Position numbers and translations under genes: made by a program. A stretch of DNA of 64,000 nucleotides from assembly GCA_028015205.1 (NCBI GenBank), contig CM051512.1:4400755-4464754 (forward strand), given 5' to 3'. The notes beneath the pieces are model-generated. The model made no database searches. It saw only the letters and a list, made by a program, of their open reading frames with translations, and had not been told where the DNA came from. The stretch's first letter is position 1. Each line of letters starts with the position of its first letter. Origin of the DNA: Mytilisepta virgata (lineage: Eukaryota > Mollusca > Bivalvia > Mytilida > Mytilidae). This document shows positions 53,201 to 62,270 of the stretch, piece after piece.

Positions 53201-55898
53201 TATTGTTTTACTCTGATTTAATCTTTAATGAAAAGAACTGGTCATTTTTGCCTAGAGTGGGGAAGGTTGCGAATCCGATCCCTGGCTGGTCAAACCAAAG
53301 ACTTGGCATTGGTATTGTTGCTTTACTGCCATGACTGCTAAGCACAAGAAGGAAAAGAGTAATGACTGGTTGGATCTGAGTGAGAAAATTGTGCAAATAT
53401 GGAATGGCATGTCTTGTTGTGGACTATTTCCTTCAGAGGTAGCACATAAAAAATGCGAACCAGCGTGTTGGTCTAGTACAAAGTATGGTCATATTCATAT
53501 CACATTTATGTGTTCTATTAATAAATGCCACTATTGTTTGACCAATAATCAATCAATCTTTATATGAAATTATCAAGATATAGGACAATCATCATTGAGA
53601 CAAAATTACATAGGATTTAATGCAAGATCGTGAGCCGAAATCAATATATTGGAAAAGATGGCTAATATCTTGTGGTCCTGTACAAGGACCAACAGCCAAC
53701 ACAAGACAAAAACCTACAGGCAACAGAACCCTTCAAAACTTTAAAAATGATACAAAGACAAAATGGTTTGGGAGTACTTTATCCCTATGGCCGAAAGTAA
53801 TTACTGTTTGCTTCAGTATAATATATTCAATCAGTTCATGAGAATATTATCATTTTAGGTGTGAAAAGAAAATGCAGGACCTGCGTCAATCAGGAAATAT
53901 TTGGGTTTAAATGAAAGTAAAAATTAAGGCCGCAATAGCATCCGAAAAAAAAAATCCAGGACAAAAAATTAGAGAAAAAAAATAAGCAGAATAAAAAATT
54001 GATCTTAGCCCCCCCCCCCACACACACACACCATAAAAATTAAATGGTTGCTCCTTATTGATATTAACTGTATTAAAATCGTTTAATGACATTTATAAAA
54101 ACTATTAAAACAATGTTTTTATTTTGTTTATTAGTCCTGTGAGGAAGCTTCTTATATAATAGATGGTCTCCAGAGATTTTCTCTGACCTGTCAAAGCAAA
54201 CTGGTATGTAGTTATAAACATTGTTTTCACATGTGATATTTGTGGAGATATATTTTATTTTGGTAATCTGATACACATAATGCGTTTTCTGTTATTTCAA
54301 ATTCACCTACGCCTTTGACAACTGATAAAGCCGGAAGAATGAACACAAATTAATCTGTATAAGCTTAAGCTGCATTTAACAAGAATAACGTATGTTGCCT
54401 TAGTACATTTTGGATCTAAGCAACATGTACGTGTAGGATCATTGCAGGCAAAACATTTGTATTCATAAAAATCCATCAAGTATATTTTCAGGAAAAAACT
54501 ATGGAAAATGCTTCTTTTCTAAAACATATTAAGCGCCATTAATTTAATAACTCATAAGATCAGATGTCACTAACGATTATGATTTTGAAAATTTAAAAAA
54601 AAATCATCACTTAAAACTTCTAATATTTGCCTGAATTACTTTCAAATTGATAAAAAAAACATTAAGGAATGTTATTGAAGTATAACCTGTTATAAAATTG
54701 GAAATGTTTCTTCTAATTTAATCTCCAAACAGAAGTACAATGATTCCTCGATTCACATGGGACTATTTGAATTTACAAGTGGCAGATTAATCCGCTGGTG
54801 ACGTCACAAGACCCAAACCAGGTTATACAGTATAACCAATGTTGCTCTATGTTGTTCAGCCAATTGAAATTCAGTTTCGAATCAAATTAAATTATATTGT
54901 TGATTCTCAACTACAAGGGTGTGTCTTATTTTTCATAACTGACACATAAAATGGTTTATAAAGGAATGCACCATTGATATCTATTTATAGGTTTGTGATG
55001 CTTTATCTAGTGGTGCGCCTGTCGTTGGGAGGAAACGACAAGCTCAGACAGTACAAGTAAAATGCTGTGATACACCGTTATGTAACAGGTTGTTGATAGA
55101 CTACGACCCCAGTACAAATCATGGTAAGAGATTAGAGTTATCTTTAACTTTGCACAAAAATGTATCTAAGGGACACATTACTCAATCAGTGCTCTATTAT
55201 CACTTAAATATACATGTGCATTTAATTTATATATTACAATGTATAGTATGGTATTTTTTAATTTTTTGGAGAATTCCTCGAAAATAATTTGACGGCATAT
55301 ATACTTAACCTGATTTTTTGGTTTGCCCGTGTGTGCAAGTTTGTTTTACCCAAAGCTATTAATATTATATTCCTCACATCTTTTAGACTAACCCTTTCCC
55401 ACAAACTGTTACAGCCTAATTTTAAAAAATCCTTTCCCAAAATGCTTTTTATGCTAAAATATATCATTCATCATATCAATGTGTGAGATCTATTTATAAT
55501 TGATTAAAGAGACTAATTAGTCCTAAAATTTATCGAGTTATAAAATCATTTTCAATCAGATTTACTTTTCAATATACTAAGAATACAAAATAGCACATTC
55601 AAAAGGGAAAAATCCTTGTTGACAGTACCGTCAGATTAAAAAATAAACCAAACCGAAAGATTAAACTAATAAGTGCTCCGGAAGTGTAAACATATCCTGA
55701 TCTCAATGCGGCATATATAAAACCTAGTTATTAAATTGAATAAAATCTATTTTTACAGGTACAGGTAGTGGTACTTGTCAAGATAAGGCCGGTGTGGACT
55801 GTAATCAGCTGGATACATTAAACATTTGTAGTAACGCTCAGGCAGCAAAACTTTATTGTCCTAAACACTGTGGGTTATGCACTGCTAGTGGTCGGTAA
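37051..55898 (+). CDS. Secreted SRCRx6-LU-ShKT protein gene (joined exons)
   Basis: Eighteen exons on the plus strand sum to 2424 nt in one frame, 807 residues and TAA. Exons: 37051-37078, 38000-38032, 39172-39304, 39978-40144, 41331-41478, 43263-43429, 43802-43958, 45189-45367, 46541-46694, 47687-47856, 48531-48690, 49190-49359, 50549-50702, 51229-51407, 53036-53118, 54135-54203, 54991-55123, 55759-55898. Domains: signal peptide 1-20; SRCR1 21-120, SRCR2 to 225, SRCR3 to 337, SRCR4 to 445, SRCR5 to 555, SRCR6 to 666; Ly6/uPAR domain 667-761; ShKT 762-807. The SRCRs are group A: two exons, mostly six Cys. No membrane segment follows, so it should be secreted. A recognition or immune role is inferred from the SRCR family. 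One intron has a GC donor. Confidence 0.85.
38000..38032 (+). CDS. Plus gene exon 2, end of signal peptide
   Basis: A 33-nt phase 1-1 exon (TTATTTCAG acceptor) encoding [11 protein letters not shown]. It completes a 20-residue signal peptide with a likely cleavage near AARG. Confidence 0.75.
38080..38272. repeat. Two (TA)n microsatellites
   Basis: TA runs at about 38087-38118 and 38228-38270 in intron 2. Confidence 0.95.
39172..39304 (+). CDS. Plus gene SRCR1, first half
   Basis: Encodes [20 protein letters not shown] then VGTVCDDNF and [10 protein letters not shown]. The Trp of WGTVC is Val, as in the paralogous minus SRCR-A. Phase 1 to 2, donor GTAAGT. Confidence 0.85.
39978..40144 (+). 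CDS. Plus gene SRCR1, second half
   Basis: Encodes [35 protein letters not shown] and HSEDAGVIC. Same length (167 nt) and phases as minus exon 31852-32018. Confidence 0.9.
40200..40400 (+). repeat. SINE-like dispersed repeat, copy 2
   Basis: AATGGATAACGGGAAAGGTC through CAGGATAGTCTAACTTGAT. Member of the four-copy family. Confidence 0.6.
40540..41240 (-). pseudogene. Penelope-like element, degraded copy
   Basis: Minus-strand RT C-terminal codons ([55 protein letters not shown]) plus the common 3' tail. Frame broken. Antisense in the intron before SRCR2. Confidence 0.7.
41331..41478 (+). CDS. Plus gene SRCR2, first half
   Basis: Encodes [30 protein letters not shown] and [10 protein letters not shown]. 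Phase 1 to 2, donor GTAAGT. It begins about 90 bp after the Penelope-like remnant. Confidence 0.9.
41940..42290. repeat. Dispersed repeat shared with 17500-17740
   Basis: Shared words GAACAACAT, GGCCATCTTTGATT and TGGCCAATTTTCAAAA. Intron of SRCR2. Confidence 0.45.
42385..42545 (+). repeat. SINE-like dispersed repeat, copy 3
   Basis: AAAATGGATAACAGGAAAGG through GAGCCAGGATAGTCTGACA. Confidence 0.6.
42900..43145 (+). mobile_element. Retroelement 3' tail
   Basis: Matches 26270-26480 (CATTGCTAGTGCTTTAGTTT, CTGTGCTGTCTTGTT, GGTATTCTTT), the tail of the degraded + strand RT copy. No RT codons here. Confidence 0.55.
43263..43429 (+). CDS. Plus gene SRCR2, second half
   Basis: Encodes [46 protein letters not shown]. 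Donor GTTGGT is weak but phase-correct (2 to 1). Clear counterpart of the minus SRCR-B half. Confidence 0.9.
43555..43700 (-). repeat. Dispersed repeat (inverted copy of the 21355 type)
   Basis: Contains TTGTTGTCTCTTTGACACAT and CCCCGTTCCC, the inverse complement of the start of the 21355-21660 block. Confidence 0.5.
43802..43958 (+). CDS. Plus gene SRCR3, first half
   Basis: Encodes [29 protein letters not shown] and [10 protein letters not shown]. Donor GTAGGG, phase 1 to 2. Confidence 0.9.
44470..44715 (+). repeat. Probable tRNA-derived SINE copy
   Basis: A head with A-box-like AGTGGTCTAGGATGAT and B-box-like GGTGTGTTTGAACCC, then a core GGTTGGTGGTTCTCACCAGG and ACTTTGGCTTCCTT as in invertebrate core-domain SINEs. 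In the SRCR3 intron. Confidence 0.45.
45189..45367 (+). CDS. Plus gene SRCR3, second half
   Basis: Encodes [51 protein letters not shown]. Acceptor ACGACAG, donor GTATGT, phase 2 to 1. Its last ~55 nt and the donor are the seed of the minisatellite that follows directly. Confidence 0.9.
45368..46205 (+). repeat. Minisatellite built from an exon end plus splice donor
   Basis: After the true SRCR3 donor (GT at 45368) come 11 further copies of the same junction: two 56-bp units, then nine 80-bp units. GT sites lie at 45424, 45480, 45560, 45640, 45720, 45800, 45880, 45960, 46040, 46120 and 46200. Each copy keeps GATCATAGCGAGGACGCAGG and GGGAAGGATG/GTATGT; the copies at 45800 and 45880 have GTAAGT. 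The unit's coding part is the [10 protein letters not shown] end of SRCR3. Confidence 0.95.
46541..46694 (+). CDS. Plus gene SRCR4, first half
   Basis: Encodes [29 protein letters not shown] and [10 protein letters not shown], very close to the SRCR consensus. Donor GTATGC, phase 1 to 2. Confidence 0.9.
46840..47160 (-). pseudogene. Penelope-like element, 3' fragment
   Basis: The common tail (GTCAAGAAATACCAAAGGGG, GGAGAACAACGAAGACAAGA, TAGACTCAGGTGTTCCG) and a few terminal RT codons on the minus strand. Intron of SRCR4. Confidence 0.6.
47435..47650 (-). pseudogene. Penelope-like element 3' tail next to a splice acceptor
   Basis: The same tail (AGTCAGGGAATACCAAAAGG, CTCCGGAGAACAACG, CAGTCTCTGCTTCCTGCAGG), ending about 40 bp before the SRCR4 second-half acceptor. 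Confidence 0.6.
47687..47856 (+). CDS. Plus gene SRCR4, second half (GC donor)
   Basis: Encodes [48 protein letters not shown]. Acceptor TTAAAG. The phase-correct donor is GCAAGT at 47857, not GT. The nearby GTGTGA at 47861 would break the phase with the next exon. Confidence 0.85.
48531..48690 (+). CDS. Plus gene SRCR5, first half
   Basis: Acceptor GCTTTAG. Encodes [39 protein letters not shown]. Donor GTATGT, phase 1 to 2. Confidence 0.88.
49190..49359 (+). CDS. Plus gene SRCR5, second half
   Basis: Encodes [47 protein letters not shown]. Acceptor AAACAG, donor GTATAC, phase 2 to 1. Close to SRCR3 in its FGQGxGKIL segment, suggesting internal duplication. Confidence 0.9.
50549..50702 (+). 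CDS. Plus gene SRCR6, first half
   Basis: Encodes [29 protein letters not shown] and VVCSMLGYP. The usual CDD is CSD, so one potential cation-binding Asp is changed. Donor GTAAAG, phase 1 to 2. Confidence 0.88.
51229..51407 (+). CDS. Plus gene SRCR6, second half
   Basis: Encodes [45 protein letters not shown]. The HSED motif is HDQD here. Acceptor TTATTTAG, donor GTTAGC, phase 2 to 1. Confidence 0.85.
51440..52445. repeat. Minisatellite, about 16 copies of ~61 bp
   Basis: The unit contains TACATACCATTGAGTCTATA, CCTCTGCTGGTTGACTTTAA and GTCGCAGAGGGTTTACTTT. One stretch (near 51600) has a shortened unit. Intron between SRCR6 and the LU domain. Confidence 0.95.
52855..53005 (+). repeat. SINE-like dispersed repeat, copy 4
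   Basis: AAAAGGATAGCTGGAAAGGTC through GTGCCAGGATAGTCTGATCT with the family spacing. It ends about 30 bp before the LU acceptor. Confidence 0.55.
53036..53118 (+). CDS. Plus gene LU domain, exon 1
   Basis: Encodes [17 protein letters not shown] and QCAAGE. The CYxC start and Cys spacing are typical of Ly6/uPAR three-finger domains. Phase 1 to 0, donor GTATGA. Confidence 0.82.
53235..53510 (+). repeat. Dispersed SINE-like repeat in the LU intron
   Basis: GGTTGCGAATCCGATCCCTG, GCTAAGCACAAGAAGG, GACTGGTTGGATCTGAG and GGCATGTCTTGTTGTGGACT, in an order I recognise from a common bivalve repeat. The open frame across it is incidental. Confidence 0.5.
53870..54030. repeat. Dispersed repeat, inverse of 36310-36390
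   Basis: GCAGGACCTGCGTCAATCAG and AAGGCCGCAATAGCA mirror the fragment in the shared upstream region. A poly-C/CA run is at about 54010-54032. Confidence 0.5.
54135..54203 (+). CDS. Plus gene LU domain, exon 2
   Basis: A 69-nt exon, phase 0-0, encoding [15 protein letters not shown] and SLTCQSKL. Donor GTATGT. Supplies two domain Cys. Confidence 0.8.
54991..55123 (+). CDS. Plus gene LU domain, exon 3
   Basis: Encodes [22 protein letters not shown] and a short DYDPSTNH tail. CC-x4-CN is the signature end of the LU domain, which has ten Cys in total. Phase 0 to 1, donor GTAAGA. Confidence 0.85.
55759..55898 (+). CDS. Plus gene ShKT domain and stop
   Basis: Encodes [25 protein letters not shown], then TASGR and TAA (55896-55898). 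Six Cys in ShKT spacing. Confidence 0.88.
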
Positions 55899-55962
55899 TT
55901 GTAGGCCCTCTTGTCATTATCACGGCACAGTTCACCTGTGCCCAAAACATCATGTAGTTTTA

Positions 55963-55968
55963 AATAAA
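55963..55968 (+). promoter_or_regulatory. Polyadenylation signal of the plus SRCR gene
   Basis: AATAAA 65 bp after the stop codon. Confidence 0.6.
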
Positions 55969-56449
55969 ATTAAGATATAAACTGTTCATATTTTTATTTA
56001 TTTATTTATTTCTTCTTTTAGTGGTATCATTTTCATCAATTTGGGCATTTGAATCTGCAATGCAATAGTTCTGTGTATTGTTTTCCACATCGTTGAATAT
56101 AATTGTTGAAATGTACATATACCATACATCTAAATTAGGTATCAACAAAATGTTTAGTCCGACATCCCTCTCCAGAATTGGCGGGAGCTGTGGGAAGTCA
56201 CACCGTACTCCATGTATACAACTTTGAAATTTCTATTCAGAATCGCCAGTCAAAACGTCACATAATCCACTTCTATAACTATGATATTAGCTCCTCAGAA
56301 AAGTTCATATACTTATGAATTGTGACCTAATTTTTAAGTGGTTAATAAATAACACGTGGTTGGGTGGATTATGTATTGATATCGTATATTTCTATTTTTC
56401 CGGAGCCGAAATGAAAATCTCAAGCTTAGAACCGAACTAGAACTGTGAG

Positions 56450-56735
56450 TGACCTCAATGAGTGACCTCCCCCAATGGAAATACATTTGTACTGGGAGTT
56501 GCGCTTACAAGCTTTAAACATGTAAAACCCTTAAGTTGGGTTATCTCCCTTAGCAAGCATTAGGCGATAATTATTTTGCTTCATGCACATCTGCATATGA
56601 TGCCCAACCTTCATCAAAAGTTTCATCGAAATCAATTGAACGATCAGGAGGAGTTCCGCTTACAAGACAAAGAGGGACGGACAGGGTTATTCTTATCCCC
56701 CCCCAAAAGAATGCGGGGGGGGGGGAGGGGGTAAA
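56450..56735 (-). mobile_element. Hairpin-headed element, inverted, G/C-run head
   Basis: On the minus strand it begins with a C-run/G-run hairpin (56697-56730), followed by CCTGTCCGTCCCTC. It matches the CCGTCCGTC-bearing elements elsewhere. Unusually long homopolymers. Confidence 0.45.
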
Positions 56736-57514
56736 TGTATTTGAAAATAGTCTTTCAAATATTCACAAAATCATAACATATAAGGCTTTCCCGTCAGAAA
56801 ATTAATTTGAAATTCCAAAATCTTTGGCAAATATATTTTGAAAAAGTACCAACTTAAAATATGGAGTGGGCTCAGACCCCAGACAATTCTAAAAACACGT
56901 GACGTCAGAGGAATCTTGGGCAACAAATATTACAAAGATTTTGAAATATTAGTATAAATGAACACATACGTAGTCTTTATTTACACAAAGAATTGATGGT
57001 GTTTGTAAAATGATCATGACTAACAATATATCTCTGTTGCCATCCAGTACCAGTTAAACTGTTCCTTATATCGTTTTCTCATTTACTCATAGACACCTCA
57101 TCGTGAATCTACAATAAAAAAGAATATTATATATACATGTATAGTTTGAACTGTACGTTGCCTTTTCCTCTCTTTTTGCTTCTCTTCCAAGATTAAACAA
57201 TATTTGACGTGTTCTTATTTACGATGTTCCTATATTTATTCCTGTATATTTGACCAATAACAATGCAGTTTGCATCTTTTTCAAACTTATCATGGTTAGG
57301 TTAATGTATGTGTGTATGTACATGTACATGTAACTGATATATTATTATGCTTTTTTGGTAAAGTACTGTCGATTTGATGGCGTTTATTGATAGGTATCAT
57401 TTGTTAATGCTGAAATATAAAGAGCAGGTGACGTTTTCATAATTATTGCTGTTCTTCATCTTGAATATAAACGCAACCACAAAAGTCGCACCTTTCAGAT
57501 ATCCTTTAGAGACG

Positions 57515-59224
57515 TTAAGGTAAGGTTTGCGCTCTCCTTAGATTTTTATCATTATAATATTGTAGTAATGTGACATATTTATTTGTTCATTGGGGGAACC
57601 TCTTTTATTTAGTGGCATTTTAAAGAAAATCGCCCGTCCAGTTTTTTTGTAAAAACAGATCAAAATTTGGATTTTTGGTAGTTTTGTCACAATGTATTTA
57701 TTTTACTATTTTCAAGAAATAATTTATGTAAGTATTAAAACTATTAAAGTTTTCAATGAAAATTGATTATGTTCTACATATTATTTTTCAAATCTGCATG
57801 AAAATGTAAAAAAAAATTACGAAAACATAACATTTTAACATTTCCTTGCAAAAAATAGAGACGTTGCCATGGCAACAAAAGGGTAAAAATGTCCTGTTTC
57901 CGGGTCCCACGATTTCATGAAAAATTGAGAACTCATAGATTTAAATATTTCCATTATAATAAAATAATAAAATTCAGATGTCCCCGATCTCGTTTCTATG
58001 GAAACGGATGCTATATTAACCCCTCTTAAACACATAAATAAAGTATTTTCCCCGTTTTGTAAGAAAATAAATCACTGAAAGCCGTTTTCAGGGCATAATT
58101 TATTTCCCCCGCCGGAACGCAATGCGGGGACATAGAAATGCCGGGCCTCCGTCCGTCTGTCCGTTCGTCCTCATTTTAAGCGCTCTCATACCTATATTAA
58201 TTTGCGGATTTTGATGAAATTCATATTGAAGTCTTGTTTTGATTGTATCTAGATCAAGTTTAAATTCGAGTATAGTAAAACAAAGTACTAAGCAAATATT
58301 GTGTTGGATCTGTTTAACATGTATCGTGGTGCAATGTATATTCAACTATTAAACATGCCTCATGCATGGCATGTGTGGTTTTTTTTGGTTTTTTAATGTA
58401 TGAAAAATACTGCATAGTTTTCCCTTTTTATATTCTAAATAGAAATAAGAAAAAACATCAAATTATAAATGTAATAGTCTCTGACCTGCGAGAAGGAACC
58501 CTTCCCTCAGCTAACCATATCCCTACCAAATCATAGCTCTATAGTACAAGAGTGGGTGCTGAAGTAGATGAAGACCAGAAAATCAATGGACATTTTTATT
58601 GAACTAATGAAGTTAAAATACACGTAGCTATTCAAAATCTCTTCTTGAACTGTTAAAGGTTAGATTTTCAATTCGTGGAAAGATCAGGATTTATGACCTC
58701 CATGAGTTCGTTGTTTGAATCTCGTAGCAAGTAGCGACTCTATTACATGTACATGTAATAATGATTTATTCACTGTATCCTTATAATTTCTGGCCATGTT
58801 AAAGACGATCAGTTACTGAAATCTAATAATTCAAAGCATCGGTAATGATGAAGTCGTACCATAAACATGAGACTTTGTCGTTTTAAAAAATATTCTCCCA
58901 AATCAACGTTGATCAATATTCAACACATAGATACACGCTTCGGCAGTTGTGTAGACTTTCACCTGTTTCTGGCAAAAAAAAAACTTTTCTTAAATTGACA
59001 TTGATCTAATTCCCGATTGCATTCCAAGCAATAGAGCAACGTTTTGATTTTTAATCGTTAAACATGTGATTCGATTCACTGCTACGATGTGTTGACATTT
59101 GTCAGACGATAATTGTACGCAACGCGCTTTTTTCGACGTTGTTAAAATTTACCGTATTAAACGCTCAAGTGATCAGAACTTTTCAATTCGAGTTATCTCC
59201 CTGTGACCGCAAACCTTACCTTAA
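57515..59224. mobile_element. 1.7-kb DNA element with perfect 17-bp inverted ends
   Basis: TTAAGGTAAGGTTTGCG at 57515-57531 and its exact complement at 59208-59224. A TTAA target duplication is built into the ends, as in piggyBac-like insertions, though TTA/TAA is also possible. It contains the nested hairpin element at 58108. No transposase frame. Confidence 0.65.
58108..58345 (+). mobile_element. Hairpin-headed element fragment nested in the 1.7-kb element
   Basis: CCCCGC and GCGGGG enclose an 11-nt loop, followed by ACATAGAAATGCCGGG and CCTCCGTCCGTCTGTCCGTT. Same structure as 13958 and 9163 but with a different stem. Confidence 0.5.
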
Positions 59225-59569
59225 GTTACTATTATCATTTATGGAGTCGTGGTGAAGAGGAAAATCACTACAGTGACAATGATATATAAAATACCCAAAT
59301 TTGTACATTGTGAATGTGTAATATCAATACAATACTGTCCCAATTATTTGGTGTTTATAAATGGTAAGGACAGAAGAATCTTCTGGCATCTTTGGTCATT
59401 AGTTTAATTTTCGTTACATCATGAATCTAATTTAGTTTGTAAGTAGAAATCTTATGAAATTGCGATTTAGGATAAATGATAAGTGAAGCCCCCAAAAAGC
59501 TACGAATTTCATAGAGAATTTTATCATTACTTAATATATATAGAATTTCAATGCTGTTATTATAGACTT

Positions 59570-59679
59570 ATTGACTTTGAACTAGGTTGCAAAATGGTAA
59601 TATTCACCGAGGCGTAGAGGCGAGGTGAATATTCATTTTGAGAGTTGATAAATCGATAGCAACCTAGTTCAAAGTCAAT
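59570..59679. repeat. Nested inverted repeat with perfect 21-bp arms
   Basis: Positions 59570-59590 and 59659-59679 are exact inverse complements (ATTGACTTTG... / ...CAAAGTCAAT). Inside is a second stem, AATATTCACC / GGTGAATATT. Confidence 0.85.
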
Positions 59680-60861
59680 ATGTGTTTTATTACATGGTTA
59701 TGGCATAAAAAAAACTTAATCAACAGTGTAATTTTATTCAACAGTATTCAACAAATGTAAATGTATATCTGTATTTTGATTCGATTTAACGAATATTCGC
59801 GAACAATTTTATTAAAGTCCCCATATAATATTCTATTTTTAGATCACATTAGGTTGCTTTCAAATTCTGCGTAACCTACCATTTTAATTTTTAAAACATT
59901 TTAGTAAAGTCCCCATTCTATTTTTAGATCATATTAGGTTGCTGTCAAATTCCGCGTAACCTATAGCTACCATTTTTTTATGTATACCATAATTTTTTTA
60001 TGAATATTAGGTTACTATGGCGGATACTCTCAACCTATTATGCTATTTTCAGCCAATCATGATAAAGAAAAAATAGCATCATGTAAAAATGTAAAAAATT
60101 GAAGTCTTTTAACCCGATGGAGATTTGAGTCATATAGATACAAAAATGATGGGTTCCTCTCGTGCTCCCGAAAAACTGTTTTGTATGATTTCGTTTGTAG
60201 AAAGGTTGTTAACAAATATGCTCCAAAAAAATCAATCAAATAATTTCCACGTCGATGATATGTCATACATGTGCTGTGAATTGCACGTTAGCCTCTTTAA
60301 TGTTAATATACCAAAACAATTTAATAAGGCTAATTCGTCAAATAGTAAAATGTAAAAAATATAAGTGGATAGACATATACATGTATTATTTACTGTTAAT
60401 GTTTATATTCATAATTAAAGTAACGCAAACGTTGGACTTCTTTTAGTTTATGTAATATGTAATATGTAAACGGCACCCAAAGCCCAAAGTAAATTTTTCA
60501 CATTATTAAGCATTTTTCAAAACGCGTTTACAATAAAAAAAGATCAAACATCTTCAATGTTATCAAAAGTTTTATATACAAATATTCAAGCACAAAAAAA
60601 CCCTTTAAAGATTCTTTCAACCGATTTGAAATTAAATGTCATTGTGATAAAAATATATATTAACGTTATTAATTTTTGTTGAGTCAATATAACAACAAAA
60701 AGATTTCATTTCCAACGATGTACAACGATTTTAATTGAACATAGGACTACATTTTGTAATTTTAATGTATAACTGTCTGCTGTTTAGTTCTTTGGACTCC
60801 GATGCTCTGCATATAATAGTTTTATATACATGTATTTTGTTAAATTTTATAAAATTGAATA

Positions 60862-60957
60862 CAAAAAAAAAAAAAAATAAATAAATAAAAAAAAAAAAAA
60901 TAAAATAAAATAAAATAAAATAAAATAAAATAAAATAAAATAAAATAAATAAATACG
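60862..60957. repeat. (AAATA)n microsatellite
   Basis: A poly-A run followed by about ten AAATA units. Confidence 0.95.
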
Positions 60958-61059
60958 TTATACTCGTAGTCATATTAATCCAGTTATTTACTTTTCTATG
61001 ACGATTACGCATTTTTTTTTATAGATTTTTTGAAATCCATATTATTAAGGGTTTTTAAG

Positions 61060-61530
61060 TGCTTGTTGAACTTAGAAAGCTCATGACGACCCTCGAAACA
61101 TGGTGATGGTGATAAAAGAGGAAATTTTTCAAGTAATTATACATGTAAACTATGAATTCATAAATGTTTTACGTTGCTTAAGGTTCATCATAACAAATAT
61201 GGCTACGTTTAAATGCACCTGTGCAGTTTAAAACATTTTTAGGCCTAGCATCCCCCAGATATATAACAGTTAAAAGCATTTTATGTTCTAGAAAGATAAA
61301 GTTTTTTGGGGATTTTGATGGGCATTTTATTTTCACAACTGCAGAAGATGTAAAAATAAATTAAGGTTGTGATGAGCCGGTGTTTTTAATACTTGTGGTA
61401 TGGGTTGCTGTTGAAAGCTCATGACGACACTCTCAATTCTAAAAAATGGCGATACTGATAAAAGAGGAAATTTTTCAAGTAATTATATACTATGAATTCA
61501 TTCATGTTTTAGGGAGCTTAATTTGCACAG
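61060..61530. repeat. Imperfect tandem duplication (~345 bp apart)
   Basis: AAAGCTCATGACGAC, TGATAAAAGAGGAAATTTTT and CAAGTAATTATA occur in the same order at about 61076 and 61419. Confidence 0.75.
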
Positions 61531-62270
61531 GATTCATACCAATAAAGGTACATAAAGCAATAAACATGACATACAAATGTATTAGATTGTGACTTAATGT
61601 AGAAAGTACTGCCGTGTTACGGATTTTTATGAAATTATGCATGAAGCTAGAATTCGGAACTGCATCTTGATATCGAAAATTTCAGATATTTAACTTTTAT
61701 ATTTCTCCAATAAAGTTTATTTGGAATTTGAAAAATATAGACCGTTTACTATAGATTTCAGGTAAAATCAGTCAAAGAAAATATATGATTTCACTTGAGA
61801 TTGTCATATGTCAAAAATCTATGTAGAATTTTCTATAGAATAATATGTTATTGCTGTCAAAGTTTCTGTTTTATTTATTAATAATAAATAAATATAGATT
61901 CCGTTACCAAATTTGTTTTTCTATTTTGACCTAAGTTCTTTCTTATGAAAAATGGAGGATATTGATAAGCTTCAATCAGACATGTGACTTAACACACAAA
62001 ACAAGGAATACATGTGTGTATCAAGGATTTAAAGTGAATATGACATATTGGAAGCTCTAAGGCGATAAGGTTTCTTCTGATCATAATTTTGTCCAAACTA
62101 AGAATTTGAAATACGCCGCACAGGAAAGATTAATATAAACAGAAATGGCCTATTTAATATGAGCAATTGTTATACATTTATTAGATCAACTGCTTAATTA
62201 CCTTACAAAACTGTCTCTTTTAAAACAAAATATTGACAGAAATATCTTACAATATATTTTGACTACATAC

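Larger units (their letters stand above)
56000..62270. other. Intergenic region with mobile-element debris
   Basis: No exon was recognised. It holds a (TTTA)n tract at about 55993, the elements at 56450-56735 and 57515-59224, inverted repeats near 59570-59679, a ~93-bp tandem duplication at 59813-59985 (AAGTCCCCAT...GCGTAACCTA), an (AAATA)n microsatellite, and a ~350-bp duplication at about 61060-61530. Downstream exons of the 62.3-kb gene could be hidden here. Confidence 0.5.

Noticed and set aside
53331..53567. Open frame in the LU intron as an extra exon
   Set aside because: It lies on a dispersed SINE-like repeat and would disrupt the exact LU phase series.
53036..55123. Three-finger domain as a toxin
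   Set aside because: It is embedded in a large SRCR protein with LU-type Cys pattern and CC-x4-CN end; nothing points to a venom role.
60731..61012. Phe/Tyr-rich minus-strand open frame
   Set aside because: Translation of the poly-A and (AAATA)n microsatellite.
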